A stretch of 64,000 nucleotides of DNA from Pyrenochaeta sp. MPI-SDFR-AT-0127 (GCA_020747015.1 JAGTJM010000075.1:1-64000), one strand, 5' to 3'; positions 34,182-46,629 are shown, counted from the first letter of the stretch. Translations and numbers: made by a program. Notes: generated by a model from the sequence alone, not told the origin.

Positions 34182-34485
34182 ATTTGATGTGGAAGTTGGG
34201 CTCGATTTGAGTCGCGAATTCGTCGCGATTTGGATCCAAAACACCGAGATTTGGGCTGCAAATCGATTTTATATGAATGCGAATAGCCTCATTCAAATTT
34301 ACAGCTTATATGACCTCAAAATACCACGTTTTGGTCGAATTATCTCAATTGTTCGGCTGCGAATAGCCGCAGATGACTTTGGTGTTCTAGCCCCTGTCAC
34401 TATCCCTGTCGCTCTCAAGCTCTCCATAGATTGAGAGCATATCCAGCAGACGAAGGGATACTGAGGGCCACGCCCGCTCGATTCC
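34182..34485. other. 3' flank, no gene seen
   Basis: 304 bases with repeated GATTTGGG / CGAATAGCC words after the piggyBac stop, perhaps its 3' subterminal region. No coding support. Confidence 0.35.
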
Positions 34486-35484
34486 CTACTCCTCGTCCGG
34501 CAATCCTACAAGCTTGAGCGAGTCGCTCCACAGCCTCTTCGCCATCTCCGTTTCATAGGCGTGCGGGGCATACCCGAGCGCAGAAAATTTGTCATCCCCT
34601 TCCGCATACGGCTCGGCTACGGCGCAGTTGACGAGGTATTTGCCGCCCTCATGTTCCCATGCCTTGCCCACGGCCGCCCACACGGATGTTGCGGCACCCT
34701 GCTCAACGCTCTTCATGGTGGGGTACAAAAACTCCATTCCTTTGAAGGCATCCGGGGACATGTGCTGTGTCAACCCGGTCTGGACAAGGCCGGGGTGGAC
34801 GCTCGTGGAGTGTAGGTAGCGCGAGCCATAGCGGCGCTCGATCTCGTTGGCCATGTAGATGTTCGCCGTCTTGGATTGGCCATAGGCCACACTGGGGCCG
34901 TAGCCGCCTTTCTGGAAGTCGTAGTTGTCGGGCTCATTGATTCCGTGGACGTTGTGGGCCGAGGAAGCGAGGCTGACGACGCGAGACGGGAGGTCGGGGG
35001 AGGCTGCGGCGAGGAGAGCGGGCTCTAAGAGCTTGTAGAATAGGAAATGCGAGAGGTGGTTCGTGCCGAACTGGAGTTCGTGGCCATCGGGGGTTAGGCG
35101 GAGGTCGGGGATGGCCATGATGCCAGCATTGTTCACGAGCAGGTGAATCTTGGAGGTCTTGGCGAGGATCGCGGCGGCGGCAGCGCGGACGGAAGAGAGG
35201 GCTGCCTGGTCCATCTCGATTATCTCCATGCGAGAAGGTTCGAAGATACCAGCGAGGGCGGATCGGGCCTTGGCGACGTCTCGGGCTGTGAGAAAGAGGG
35301 TGGCACCAGTGGCAGCCAGGGCGCGAGTGGTTTCGATGCCGATGCCAGAAGACGTACCGGTGATGACAATGACCTCGCCCTTGAGCTTGCCCTCCACGCC
35401 CTCATCCTTGATGATCTGCAGAGCAGTCGGGCGCGCGTCACCAGGGCCGTTTGGCTTAGCATGGGCTTCAGCGTAGCGCGACAT
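34486..35484 (-). CDS. short-chain dehydrogenase/reductase, retinol-dehydrogenase-like
   Basis: 332 residues in one exon. Classical SDR motifs are all present: cofactor loop TGTSSGIG (42-49), NNAG (118-121), catalytic Ser in SLASSA (~171-175) and YGQSK (201-205). The ~35-residue extension before the fold and the C-terminal part (HPGLVQTGL, LVNCAVAEPY) fit the fungal retinol-dehydrogenase/WW-oxidoreductase-like branch. These enzymes oxidise or reduce alcohols and carbonyls with NADP(H); the substrate is not predictable. The gene is intact with normal composition and is not part of a recognisable cluster. Confidence 0.88.
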   Translation of the reverse strand: MSRYAEAHAKPNGPGDARPTALQIIKDEGVEGKLKGEVIVITGTSSGIGIETTRALAATGATLFLTARDVAKARSALAGIFEPSRMEIIEMDQAALSSVRAAAAAILAKTSKIHLLVNNAGIMAIPDLRLTPDGHELQFGTNHLSHFLFYKLLEPALLAAASPDLPSRVVSLASSAHNVHGINEPDNYDFQKGGYGPSVAYGQSKTANIYMANEIERRYGSRYLHSTSVHPGLVQTGLTQHMSPDAFKGMEFLYPTMKSVEQGAATSVWAAVGKAWEHEGGKYLVNCAVAEPYAEGDDKFSALGYAPHAYETEMAKRLWSDSLKLVGLPDEE

Positions 35485-36707
35485 AATTGCGTTGGCGAGG
35501 GATTTTGAGAGATGGTGATGAGGAACAAGACTTGTTTAGGTATCAAGAGGAGGGCTGATGTGATATTGAGGAGCTGGATTCTGAAATTGAGTTGAAGCAG
35601 GAGGGGAAAATGGTTCACTTATATAATCACCCTCACTTAAAATGTCTACACGGCGCCGTGGACTCATTGCGGGAGAGTAGTACTGTACTTGGGGAGACCA
35701 TGACTTACAAATCACCGTACACTTCAGAGACGCTTTCCGGCGATAGGCTGAACTGAAAACTTACACCGCTCCCTTATAAATGCTTGATGGGTTAAGATCA
35801 ATTAATCTGATGTCATGTTCTGTCCTTTCCTCGCCCTTCATGATTCCTAGCGCTGATCCATGACTGGCCACGATGACCTTTTTCCCCTTTCGGACTAGTC
35901 ACACTCTCCACAGATAGTAAGTTCCAGGGTCAGAGCTCCGGTATTTCGTGATTATCAATGTTTCAGGGTCCGGGGTTAGACGTGTTTATCTTATCGGATT
36001 AACGTACCCCATGGGCGAGCTGCCCACACGAGCGAGCTGCCCACCCAGATTTACTAGAGAAAACCAATAATCTAAGACTTTAACATCTCTATAATTACTT
36101 AATAGAATTTTCAAAAAATTTCATATATTATTTCTACATAGAACGTTATATTCTTTAAAGCTCTAGAAAAACTAAGCTCTAGCTACTCTATATATAGAGT
36201 GTAAGGGGCTGCGCTCGAGGAGCTATCGCCAGGTATACTGTGATTGTATTCGATGGAGAACAGGACTATCGAGCTGGAACTCAAGTTATGCTTAAGTTCG
36301 GATACGGAGAAAGTATCTGCCAGACTCAGGGGTTTGGTCTGAGCGCCGCTCAGACGTCGCGCATCGCGCATTGTCATACAACCGAGATATCATCGAGGAA
36401 CTACTGACTGGGCTTCAGCCAATCACAATTCTTAAAAGTGTAGCTAGATTAAGTTAAGCAGCATTATTTTACTTGCAATGCCTAACAAGCGTTAAAACTA
36501 TTATTGCTCCCGCCTTTAGCAAGGGAGTCCAAAACGAAAAGTGGGTAGTCTGAATCAATTCCCCCTTTTATCACCTATCTTGACATGGGCTTGGTTGAAA
36601 GCAGTAGCTCCCGTTAAGCACTCACGAACGTTTTCATGCTGCATGATTACGTAGTGCAAACCGTATCCGTATTCAGAATACGCCCGTATAGACGAACCCC
36701 AACCTGT
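35485..36707. other. intergenic with AT-rich patch, no gene seen
   Basis: 1.2 kb upstream of the SDR. At 36009-36045 there is a short direct repeat (GAGCTGCCCAC twice) next to AT-rich RIP-like DNA (36050-36180), perhaps a transposon end. No coding support. Confidence 0.4.
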
Positions 36708-36883
36708 GTGAAAAATGGACGGATTATCCGACCCACGCTAGATCCATGCCACTTTGGACGGATTCGGACGGATCGGCGTTCAGTGTGAAAAACGGACGAA
36801 TCGGAAAACATCAATCCGTCCGAATCCTTCCAAAGTGGCATTAATGGATCTAGCGTGGATCGGATAATCCGTCCATTTTTCAC
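36708..36883. mobile_element. 176-bp hairpin MITE
   Basis: Almost the whole element is an inverted repeat: left arm GTGAAAAATGGACGGATTAT..., right arm its reverse complement, each about 65-70 bases with a short loop. A third, diverged copy of the end (GTGTGAAAAACGGACGAATC) lies inside at ~36780-36799. No clear target duplication. It would fold into a long hairpin if transcribed. Confidence 0.78.
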
Positions 36884-37161
36884 GAGGTGATCAGTCAGTC
36901 AGGTGCTTCAGGTTTGAAGTCTGAGGGTTTTCAAGTTTCAAGTTTTTTTTTCGTTGGCAGTTGATCAGGTGATTTAAAGGTTCAGTTTTGTCCTTTTTGG
37001 GTTGGAATTTTTGCTTTTTTTAGTTTCAGGTTTTTTGGGGGAGGGTTTTTTCTCGCGCGTCCAGAGGGCCTCTCGTCTCTTCGTTCCTCAAGGCACGCCT
37101 AGGCATTCAAGCTAAAAGACTGTTAGCTGTCGTCAAACTGTGGCTCAGAAGGCATGCAAAC

Positions 37162-38743
37162 TTACTTGATGCTAATCGTCTTCGGCTCGTAATAGTTCAG
37201 CAGCCCCATCTTTCCACCCTCCCTTCCAACGCCGCTCTCCTTGGCCCCACCAAACGGCACTCGCGGACCAAACGACTGGCTAGTGTTGATATTCACGTTT
37301 CCAGCATCAATCTGCTTGGCCAGACGCAGCCCACGCTGCAACGAAGCTGTGAAGATGTACGACGATAGGCCATACGCTGTGTCGTTAGCCATTCGGATGG
37401 CCTCTTCCTCAGTCTTGAATGTGCGAATAGTGAGCACTGGCCCAAAGATCTCCTCACGATAGATGCGGGCGTCATCTGTAGGGTTAAGGAAAATGGTAGG
37501 TTCAATGTAATATCCCTTCTCACCCCTCCTCACTCCACCAGTCACTAGCTTAGCTTCGTTCTTGCCAACATCAATGAAGCTCATGATGCGCTCAAATTGC
37601 TTAACATCAGCGACCGGACCTAGGAACGTCGCCTTGTCTGTGGGCGATCCCATAGCGAGGCTGAGCTGCTCAAAGCGGGCTTTAAGCTGCTTAATAAACT
37701 CATCCGCAATGTCCTCGTGAACAAACGTGCGGGATGAGGCAACACAAGCTTGGCTTGAGTTAAGGAGGAAGTTCTGCGAATGATGCTGAAGCGCCGTCTC
37801 CAAGTTGGCATCGGCAAAGACGAGCGAGGGGGATTTGCCGCCGAGTTCCAGCGTCACACGCTTGAGGTTGCTAATGCACCAGTTAGTTTGCTAGTTACGC
37901 CTGAATCCGTTGGCCCACTTACCTCTTCGTAGCCAGGTCCTGCACCTTTTTTCCAGCAAAAACCGAGCCCGTAAAGGTAATTTTGTTGATGTCCATATGA
38001 CCCGCCAGCGCTGCCCCCACCTTGCCGTCTCCAGTAACAAAGTTGATTACACCAGGTGGGAATCCAGCCTCCTTGATTAGCTCGCCTAACTGCAACAATC
38101 CAACAGGCGACTTCTCAGATCCCTTGTAGATGAACGTGCATCCAGCTGCAATAGCCGGAGCCGCTTTTAGACCAAAAAAGTGACCGCTCCCGTTCCAGGC
38201 GCCGATTCCAGCACACACGCCAATAGGTTCGTACTGGACGATCTTGTAGACTCCCTCTTCCTGCGGCCACTGCTCGCCAGGAAGCTTGTCAGTCCAACCA
38301 GCGTAATACCTATCAGTGTTAGCATCCTTGCGCCTACACTTGACTTGCAGTTTACGTACCTAAACATCTCGCTCACCAACCTATACACAAACAGACCAAT
38401 CGAAATAGGCTGCCCCATACTCTTACTCTCCCAAATAGCCAACGCCTCCAAGTTATTCTCGACCAAATCAGCAAACTTGTTCATTACGTCGCTGCGCTGC
38501 CTTGCGGTCCAAGTGCTCCATTCGCCCTTAAAAGCAGCGCGTGCAGCCGCTACTGCTTTGTCCACGTCAGCCTGGGAGGCGACGTGGATTCCATCAGCAA
38601 CGACTGATTCATCGTGGGGCGAGTAGATGGACAGCGTCTCGTTCGAGGTAGCGTCAACGTACTGGAGGCTGTTATCAGTAGTGATTAGCAAACAGGAAAA
38701 AGGTACATACTTCGTTGTTGATAAAGAGTTTTTTCTGGACCAT
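37162..38743 (-). CDS. aldehyde dehydrogenase (NAD(P)+), four exons
   Basis: Exons 38711-38743, 38360-38661, 37923-38309 and 37162-37870; introns of 49, 50 and 52 nt with donors GTATGT, GTACGT and GTAAGT. The product is 476 residues, slightly short for the ~500-residue family. Motifs in order: NNEYVDA near the start, GAWNGS in place of the usual PWN region, FTGSVFAGKKV (cofactor loop), ELGGKSP (general base Glu), NSSQACVASSR with the nucleophilic Cys, EEIFGPV, and PFGGAKESGVGREGG near the end. Family members oxidise aldehydes to acids. All catalytic residues are visible, so it is probably active. Only 420 bases separate its 5' end from a field of transposon relics; its 3' side meets the hairpin MITE. 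Confidence 0.9.
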
Positions 38744-39298
38744 GATTGCAGATATAGGATGGTGTTTTGAAGGATGATGTTTTGATATGTAGTATTGATC
38801 GTGGTATCGATGTAATGACGAAGATCTCTGAAGTGATTTGAACCTCAAGGTCAGCTCTCATCCCCTTATATACGCTTCCCAAATCTGCACATAATCAGAA
38901 ACTCTTCTTTGCCTTCAGCGATTCTTCTTGCATTCAGCGCTTCTTTTTTGCATCTTCGCTCTTAACACCGCGCCAAAATCCGTGCCATACCCTAAGACCC
39001 AATTCGCACGAATCTACACCGCTGCCACTCCGCAACTTATTGCCGCAGGACAAGCCGTCTGAATTAATGTCCCCCTGAACGTGAAGTGTCTCCGGTAGGT
39101 GCCGGCCAATAGGACCACAGGAATCTGTAACCACATGACTTCGGCTAGCCTCACAAGGTTTGCCGGTGAGTTTGCTGCGAGGGAGTGTGATGCAATAGCC
39201 GCGTGTGGAGTTGAGCGTACAAGGGGTGAGCATGAACGGACTGCGTGTGGGTCCAAAACGATTTGGCTATTGAAGCACAGAGACTATTCTTTACTCTA
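38744..39298. promoter_or_regulatory. upstream region of the aldehyde dehydrogenase gene
   Basis: TATATA-like sequence at about 38869-38875 (rev. strand) lies ~125 bases before the start at 38743. No other gene is supported up to 39298. Confidence 0.35.
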
Positions 39299-40100
39299 AT
39301 AGAAATCTGTACATAATTTATGAATTAGAACTGACTAAGGATGCCCCTAAACAGGAGATAGCTCCCAAAACACCTTAACGCCGCCTTACCTACTAAGAAT
39401 GCGCCTAAATTCATGCTCTACGACACCACGCTAGCTGGTAATATAAACAGATCTCTCAGAGGCTTGGTATACTTTATAACACGTCTATTAGTGTGCTCGT
39501 AGCCAGAGTATGACTTAGAAGCTGTAAGGAGATTGTTGGCAGGTGTTAAGAGAGGTTCGAACAATAGAGTATATTCAGGAGTAAGACAAATCCTTAAGGA
39601 TGTAGCTCTACTCCTACATAAGATATATACACATAGGCATCTAATTGTCCTACAGACGTTCCGTAGTCTGCCTAAAGGCTAGCTAGAGGGTTGCTATGGG
39701 AAATACCTATAACAGATAACGCTTCTTTTAGAGTAGGAAGAGAGAAGGTGTACGTAACTTAAAGGCTAGAGGAGAACTTAGCTAGATAGGCTACCTTAGC
39801 AGCTTTTGCAGTGCGCGTGGCTACATGTCGTCTAAAGGTGAGTCTGCGGTCAAACCAGATTCCTAGCCACCTCAGGGCTGGCTGGCTATGTTCTCCACCT
39901 GGAAGGGTTGGATGGATTGTGAGCTGCTCATCTACCACACAGGGCGGTGCGTAGCTGCTTCGCTGTCTAGTTAGGTGTATCATTTCCTGCTTTTCTGGAG
40001 CAAAGGTGACCTTGTTGGCCTCTCCCCATGCTCTGATCTGCCTCAGGTCTGATGCAACTGGAGAAGTATCTCTAGGCCTGCTATGTCCCTAAGTTCAACG
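39299..40100 (-). pseudogene. relic of a Tad1-like LINE reverse transcriptase
   Basis: On the minus strand, about 39759-40085 reads as a piece of non-LTR reverse transcriptase: LRQIRAWGEANKVTFAPEKQ, then RWLGIWFDRRLTFRRHV and TAKAAKVAYLA, typical of the thumb region of Tad1/LINE proteins. It is short of both ends. Downstream (39299-39758) is AT-shifted DNA with many stops, probably the same element after RIP. Confidence 0.65.
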
Positions 40101-40139
40101 ACTTTAGCTGCGTAATAGTGTAGGCTTGTATACGTATAG

Positions 40140-40565
40140 ATAGCTTAAAGGGCCATCTCTTTATTTAGGAGAGAGAGATCTATAAAAATATCTGCTTAAC
40201 CTTATATATCTAGTAGATTATTCCTCTTATCTAGAGCTTTAAGCAGGAGCATAAGATCTTCTGCGTAGGGATAGGCAATAGCCTGCTTATGCAGGATAAA
40301 GCTTCAAGCCACACACTAGCAGCTTGTGCTACAAAGCAGGCTCTCTACAAGAGAGCTATCTAGCTGCCCTACTGGCTAGCTAACTCTCTAGACCTTAACC
40401 CTATGATGAATGTGTGGAGGCTGCTCAAATCACGCGTATAGAAGAGGTTCCTAACAACAAAGGAAGACCTTATTACGTGTATTAAGGAGGAGTGGGAGGG
40501 AATTAATACAAGAGAGATCCAAAAGCACTGTACAAACATAAAGAAACGCTGTTAGGCTGTCCTTA
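40140..40565 (+). pseudogene. relic of a Tc1/mariner transposase, RIP-mutated
   Basis: About 40288-40555 encodes, with several TAG/TAA stops, the DDE end of a Tc1-type transposase: HTLAACATKQAL, then LPYWLANSLDLNPMMNVW (normally PA-SPDLNPIENVW) and KSRV-KRFLTTKEDLI. Stops stand where Gln or Trp codons are expected, as RIP produces. Inactive. Confidence 0.65.
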
Positions 40566-41017
40566 GGGTCAGTAGCGGCCACACGCCATTTTAAGCCATA
40601 TGTATGTCTAGAATTGTACGTAAAATACACTGTTTTGTGACAGGTTCAATAAGCTTCCACGCCAGCTGACCTGCCCTGTGCTGCACTAGCAGTCCGTTTA
40701 TAGGCACCCCTTGTAGCAATTGCAGGAGTCTCGGATCTTCTCATGCCGCCGCCTCCACGTCGTCTTACTATCATGAAACTGTGGAACTGCTTTCCAAACA
40801 GAGCCTAGGCAGTGGTATAGCCGGTATGCCAAGCGAGTTCCAAGAAACTTATCGCCGATGAACCGGTCGATCAAAGTGTTGCTGATAAATCTGCACCCAG
40901 TGTGCAAAAAGAGCAGGCAATATGTCAAGATGGGAATATCGGAGTAAAAGATAGGTCAACTTTCGTTGGTGTAGGTGTGGGAGGCGGAGTTATCTGTTGC
41001 TTACATGAGGACCATCC
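40566..41017. other. intergenic, no gene seen
   Basis: About 450 bases between transposon relics. A 76-codon minus-strand frame here has no recognisable feature. Confidence 0.35.
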
Positions 41018-43470
41018 AGTGATCGGAATGGTCTGGTCTGACGATTTTTTGAGACCATGGTCGGACCGGTCTAAATGGTCGGACCGGTCCGGCTATAAAA
41101 TAGGTTCACGTGACTCAATCTTAGACTAATTCGGTTAGAACACTCAGCACGGGATGTACCCTTGAGACCAAGCTGAGTATTCCACTTCCATGGAACAATC
41201 AAGTCCTCAACAGCCTGCTTGTATGCTATTGTTATGGAGCCTTCAACACCAACGTTACCGTCCCCATTGAGTATCATGAGACCAGACTCAACGTCTCTTA
41301 CGCCATCCCCTATCCCTACGTCATCACCCACCCCTACGCTATCACCTGCTCCTGTTCCATATTGCGAACCTCCAGGTGAGTTCGTGCAGGGCGGTATCAC
41401 GTACGTGAAACGCACAACAATTGCAAATAAAGATTTCCGTCAAGGTACATCACACATCTGGAAGTACGGCCTCCAATACATTCGAGGTAGCGATAAGAAA
41501 GAGGTGTATTACTGCCATGAGTGCACGGTTGGAAAGAGTAAGCAAGAATTGTTTGTCATCAATGGCACTTCTAGGATCAGGAATCACCTAGAACAGAAGC
41601 ACCAGATTGATCCCCAGAGTGGCATCAAGAGAAAGGGTTCTGTACGGAAGTCTATAATTGACCAGCAAAAGGATGCGGCTGCTTCCAATACCTTCTTCTG
41701 GAAGGAGTCTGTGGAGAAGTTTAAAGAGCTTCTGATTCGTTGGATTGTGTACTGCCATATCGCTTTCTTCAATTAGAGAATCAGTACTTTCGTGAACGAC
41801 TCCTCTTTTTGAATCCGGCACTACTCAACCACCTCCCGAGGGCAGCGAGGACTATCCGGAGCTGGGTAATGAATGCCTTTATATCGAAGAAGCAGCAGCT
41901 TAAGGAGGACCTATACCATTCACGGAGTAGAATCTCCATCTCTTTTGATCTCTGGACTTCACCAAACCCTTATGCTATCCTAGGCGTCGTCGCTATGTGG
42001 ATTGACGCTACCGGCAAGCGACGTGTTACCGTCTTAGGTATGCGACGTATATACGGCGAACATACTGGGGAGAATCTTGGATCGGTGGTCCTTGAATTGC
42101 TGAAAGAATACAACATTATCGGAGATCAGATTGGATACTTCATGCTGGATAATGCCTCGTCAAACGATACCGCTGTTGAGTTCATCCTCAAGGAGCTCTG
42201 CCCGTGGATGATGCCGAAACAACGTCGCCATCGCCGGCTGCGCTGCTTAGGTCACATTATCAATCTCTGTTGCCAGGCGTTCCTCATGGGCTGAAACTGT
42301 GAGAAGTATCTTGCGAAGCTGGAAAAGCACTATCAACGTGGCGACTATACGAAGGTGGAAGAGCTATGGAAGAAATTTGGATGTTTGGGTCGTCTTCACA
42401 ACCTGGTGCAATATATAAGGCTTACTCCACAACGGCGTGAAGAGTTTGCTGCAATCACCATTGGCGGAGATCTTTCAAAATTCGATGGGCTTGAGCTTAT
42501 CCAGAACAACTCGACCCGCTGGAACTCATGGTTCCATTCGATTACACGTGCATTGAATGTTCGTGAACGTTTAGAGCTCTTCTCGGCTGGCCATGTACCT
42601 GGGAAGGGCTCTCAAGGTATTGCGAACTTTAAGCTTGATGGACAGCACTGGTTCGAGCTTGAAAAGATTGAACTCGCTCTTAAAGTCTTCTATGCTGCGA
42701 CTTTACTTTCTGAAGGTAAGAAGACGTCACTTGCGGACTGGTTTCAACTTTAGATTGCCTTCGTCGGGAGATAAGCGAGACGAAGGATCACTACCACGAT
42801 ATCCACACTGAGGACGATAACAACTTTACATGGAAGTACCTCTAAGGCTGCGCAGATGCGGCTTGGTCAAAGTGCGCCGAGTACTACAACAATCAGCAGC
42901 TGAATTGGCAAAATCGATACCCAGAAGATACTGACCTTCCACCGGCATATTATGCGGCTCAAATCCTTGATCCATATCGCAAGTGGGCGTGGTTCAGGCA
43001 AGAGTGGGTCCTTCACGGCGACGAAGAGAAGAAGAGGTGGTTTGACAACGCACAATCAGCGGTGAAGCATCTCTGGGAGACGGAGTATAAGGGAAGGTGT
43101 CCTGTCGAGATGCTGCCACCACCAGCCAGGAAGGAGAGAGATCCTGACCCAGCATTTGATCGCCAGCGGGAACATAAGCGCATCCGAATAGATGCTCCGC
43201 TCTCCACAACTGATTTGTACGAACAATATATTTCTACCGACCGGCTCCGTGACGAAGAGGCAGGTTGCGATGACGCCATTGCGTACTGGCTATCTCGTTA
43301 TGACTCCCAAAGAGATCTTGCTCGCTTCGCTCTGGATCTGTTCGCGATCTCACCTATGTCAGATGAATGTGAACGCCTCTTTAGTAGCGCAAAGCTTACT
43401 ATAGTTGATCGCCGTGGTAGGCTGAAGGCAGATATTATCGAGGCATGCAGAGTTGCTAACAAGCCGGCCA
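41018..43470 (+). pseudogene. hAT-C transposon with decayed transposase, 3' end lost
   Basis: The left end begins CAGTGATCGG, matching the first eight bases of hAT-E, with GGTCGGACCGGTC repeats just inside. The transposase starts at 41219 and is a relative of hAT-E: a BED finger (YYCHECTVGKSKQ, H-x4-H), FKELLIRWIVYCHIAFF, SFDLWTSPN, FMLDNASSND, TRWNSWFHS and MSDECERLFSSAKLTIVDRR. A one-base loss near 41770, TGA at 42292, TAG at 42751 and TAA at 42844 break it. It ends abruptly at IEACR (~43455) where hAT-D-like DNA begins, so its right terminus is gone. Confidence 0.82.
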
Positions 43471-43529
43471 GGCCGGCCAATGCTTTCGGCCTGGCCTGAG
43501 AAAAGCCTGAAAAGCCTGAATTTGTATTA

Positions 43530-45740
43530 CTAATCTGATTTCTTGAACCCCGATTGGTCCATTTCCTCCTCTGACCATCCGTCTTCCTCTGGCCATTCCC
43601 AAAGCTTATATATTTTATCGACAGCGTCGCCACTGAGGGAGGAGGCATTTAAGATTTTGTTATCTAAGTAGATCAGCAATATGCCCATATTGGGTTGGAT
43701 TAACTTACCTGCAAAGCCTTTGCTGATCCAGCTCCTAACGCACGTCAACGCAGCTGTAAGCTGGCCGGATAGCTTCCTCCGTTTTGGTTCTAACATATCT
43801 CCGACTTCTGAAAAGAGGCGCTCACAATCAGCAGAAGCAGCAGGAATTGAGAGTATATCAAGGGCCATCCGAGATAGATTCGGGTATTCTGTAGATAGAG
43901 AGAGCCAATAAGCAATCGGATCAATTGCGTGGGGGTGATCTCTTGGAAGGTTATCCACTCTCTTCCACCGTATAAACTCGTCTCCCTCGTCGTCTCCTGG
44001 CGTCTTAACGGGCCCAGTATATTGATCGATATCGTCGTCAATCTCAGCGTCGTACCTTACGCGTTTTGGCCGTGGCGGGGTCTCTGAACGGTTACCGGAT
44101 TCACCCTTGTACGACTGCCAGAGACCTTGAAACTGCGCGTTGTTATAGTTAAGCCAGTGAGGGGTGTCCATCCAAGAGTTGTCGCAATAGAATTTGTACT
44201 GGGGATGGAGGATTGTGGCCGTGTAATACGCTGGAGAGTCGTCGAGCTTAACGTAGTATTTGCGAAGCTTCTTCCAAGCAGCGCGAATATTGTAAAGCTC
44301 ATGATCTTCGGGAGCGTCCGCCTCGTTATAGTCAACATCTTTTAAGAAGTCAAACTGGCTCTCGTACTTGCGGAGGAGATATTCAAAAGTTGGAATAACC
44401 TCGTAAAGAGCACCAAAACGCCCACATTTTCCTCGTCCTTCGAGTCTCTTTGAGGCAACCTTGAGTGGCTTAATATCCGAATATAGTCTATAATAACCTG
44501 CCAATCCTGGGCGGTCAATCCTTCGGTCCTCATCCAATCAGGTACGTCAACCAGCGCGGCGTTTGGGTTGCGGGCGAACCGAGTAGCCATTTCCATCCGA
44601 TACTGTCCAATATGGTATTGCATGTACGCGTCAAGGGGTTGTTGTAGCTCAACAGCGCGCTCAAAAGCGTCGTGATATGAACTCCAGCGGGTAGTGCCAG
44701 GTTTCTTGATTTCTTTGACTTGAAACTTTGGATCCGGTAGCTGCTCGTTGGCCTTGACCTGAAAATCGCGTAGGAGGTCGTGTTGCTGCGGAGTTGAGAT
44801 GTACGCTATGACGTCTCGGAGCATGCCTAACGGCCCGTCTTTTCTCCACTCTTGCAGATATCTTGCCTCTAATTTGGCTTCTTCAGCGCTCTCCCCGGTA
44901 TCTGCTTCAAGTGCTTTCCTATCAATGCCGAAGATTACGGTTTGGCCAACGAGGTTAAGCGTGTGAGGGCCGCAGCGTAGTCTTCGGTGGGTACCGTTGA
45001 AGTAGTGGTGTTTTGCGAGGATGTCGACAGCAACGTTATTGGAGCCAATATTGTCGAGTACGAAATAGCCAACCTGGCTCGACTCGATCCCGAACTTCTG
45101 GATAACGTCATTGACAACCTCACCAAGCCTCTCGCCCGTGTGAGCACCGGCTAGCTGTGGTAACGCAATGGGATATTCGTGTTTATTGCCATCGTCATCA
45201 AGATAGTGTATATGGACGCCAAGAAACGCTTTCTTGCCACCCTTTGCCGTCCAGCCGTCAAAGGTAAAGTGTATTAGTGAGCGCGCAGATGAGAGATGCC
45301 GGCGTACGGCAGAGAGGAGTAGATCGTATTGTGTCATTACAAAATGCGTAACTGACTGGTGGTTCTTCCAAATCGCTGCTGCGGCTTCAGGGTTAGCAGC
45401 AGCAATCATCTCTTTAAACGCAGAAGTCTCGAATTCGCGTAACGGATGGTTATTTTGAAGGAGCCAGATGACAGCTTTCATCCGAAAAGACTGTACGTCA
45501 AAGTGGCCAATCTTATTAGCTATCTCCTGAGAGACCTCAAACCCGCCTTCAATAAGGCCCCGTAAGGTTTGTTGACTGGACTCCATCTGGACAGTAACTT
45601 TTCCGTCCTTACACAATCTATGGCCAGGTCTGTTCATCCCTAGATGGCGTGCGGCAGCCGAAACAGATGATGTAACATCAAAGATATGATTATGAGTGGA
45701 CTTCTTAAGATGGCAATGTCTACAGACGAAAAATGTCCGT
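43530..45740 (-). pseudogene. hAT-D transposase with one frameshift
   Basis: A BED-type finger (FFVCRHCHLKK, then H-x3-H) begins near 45735. The core reads FTFDGWTAKGGKKAF, FVLDNIGSNNVAVD and RLRCGPHTLNL; the end carries the dimerisation domain (ASADCERLFSEVGDM, KRRKLSGQLTAAL). It is a close relative of hAT-A at 48402-53782 (SFDGWTTKGGKRGF, CECERLFSELGDL). A single extra base near 44480-44490 shifts the frame between IIDY and DIKPLKVASKRLEG; each side is otherwise open. The left border (~43460-43500, GGCCAGGCCGGCC) cuts hAT-C and the right border (~45750-45785) cuts the helicase gene; the two flanks do not match. Confidence 0.82.
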
Positions 45741-45788
45741 TTTAGGTTCTTCAGCGAAGCCCTCGGCCCTAGGCTTCGTCTTCCTTAA

Positions 45789-46340
45789 TCACCCCTGGTC
45801 CTTCTCAGATAACTCTTCTCTATTTCTCTCTAACAGCTCTGCCAATGCAATTTCGGCAGATACCCAAATATGCGTGTAGTCTCCACGAGCGATAGCATGG
45901 CGGTTGGTAAGTGTATTAGTGTCTCCGTCGAGCACGAATCCACGATAGCTTGAAGAGACCGAATTCAGAGTAGTACTTTGATTGTTCTGGATGGCCTTGA
46001 GGGGGCTAATAATCAATGTGATAGGTTGACGAGACGGTGATATAAGGTTGTGGAAACCAGTTATAACCAGCGTCTTCCCAAACCCAGTAGTAGCCACCAG
46101 CACCACATCATTGCGGTTATACAAATCTACTAAGGCCTCACGTTGCTGAGGTCTCAATTCATGCCCCGTGAGCGTTTCTAGACTTGTTATACCGTCATCC
46201 AACGACCAGTCGGGGTTTGTGAGGGGGTTGTGGGTATGCGGGTTTTGGGCGAGACATGGGTCGACGGCAACGTCATCAATGGGGTCACTGAAAATATCGT
46301 AGTTGTCATTTGTGTCGTAAATCAGGGATGTAGATTCCAT
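45789..46340 (-). pseudogene. N-terminal fragment of a RecQ-like helicase
   Basis: 183 codons remain. After an acidic leader comes LRPQQREALVDL, then a Walker A motif in VATTGFGKTLVITGF and motif Ia in LIISPLKAIQNNQ, the order seen in RecQ helicases; THIWVSAEIAL precedes the place of motif II. The DEAH box and all later motifs are missing because hAT-D DNA begins at about 45785. RecQ-like genes close to telomeres (telomere-linked helicases) are known in several ascomycetes; this one lies 46 kb from the end. Its start faces the gene at 46630, about 290 bases apart. Confidence 0.75.
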
Positions 46341-46629
46341 TTCTGCAAAGAAAACGCGCGATTCATAGGTATATTAACGAACTATCACGGGTTTGTTTTT
46401 AGTGAGGTGTCCTGGCGCGTGTTTTCGGCAAACCGGGTACTATAATGGTTGTCGAAATACCAGGACCACCCCGTGACTTAGCGCCGGACAAGGCGGCTGA
46501 TGACGACAGCGACAGTTTGTATGAGAAACCCCACCAAACGAGTCTCCTGCTGCATCCCATCGCTTTTAAAGCCGCTCACATCAGTTGTATACTTGTATTT
46601 TCGTAAAATTATGGTGTTATACGTCGACG
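46341..46629. promoter_or_regulatory. divergent promoter between helicase fragment and partner gene
   Basis: 289 bases between opposite starts, so one control region probably served both genes. I see no clear TATA box or shared operator. Confidence 0.4.

Noticed and set aside
40698..40928. 76-codon minus-strand frame between transposon relics
   Set aside because: No recognisable domain, and it lies in transposon-derived DNA.
41084..41097. GTCCGGCTATAAAATAG as a TATA promoter
   Set aside because: It lies in the subterminal repeats of hAT-C; it may serve the dead transposase but no separate promoter can be claimed.
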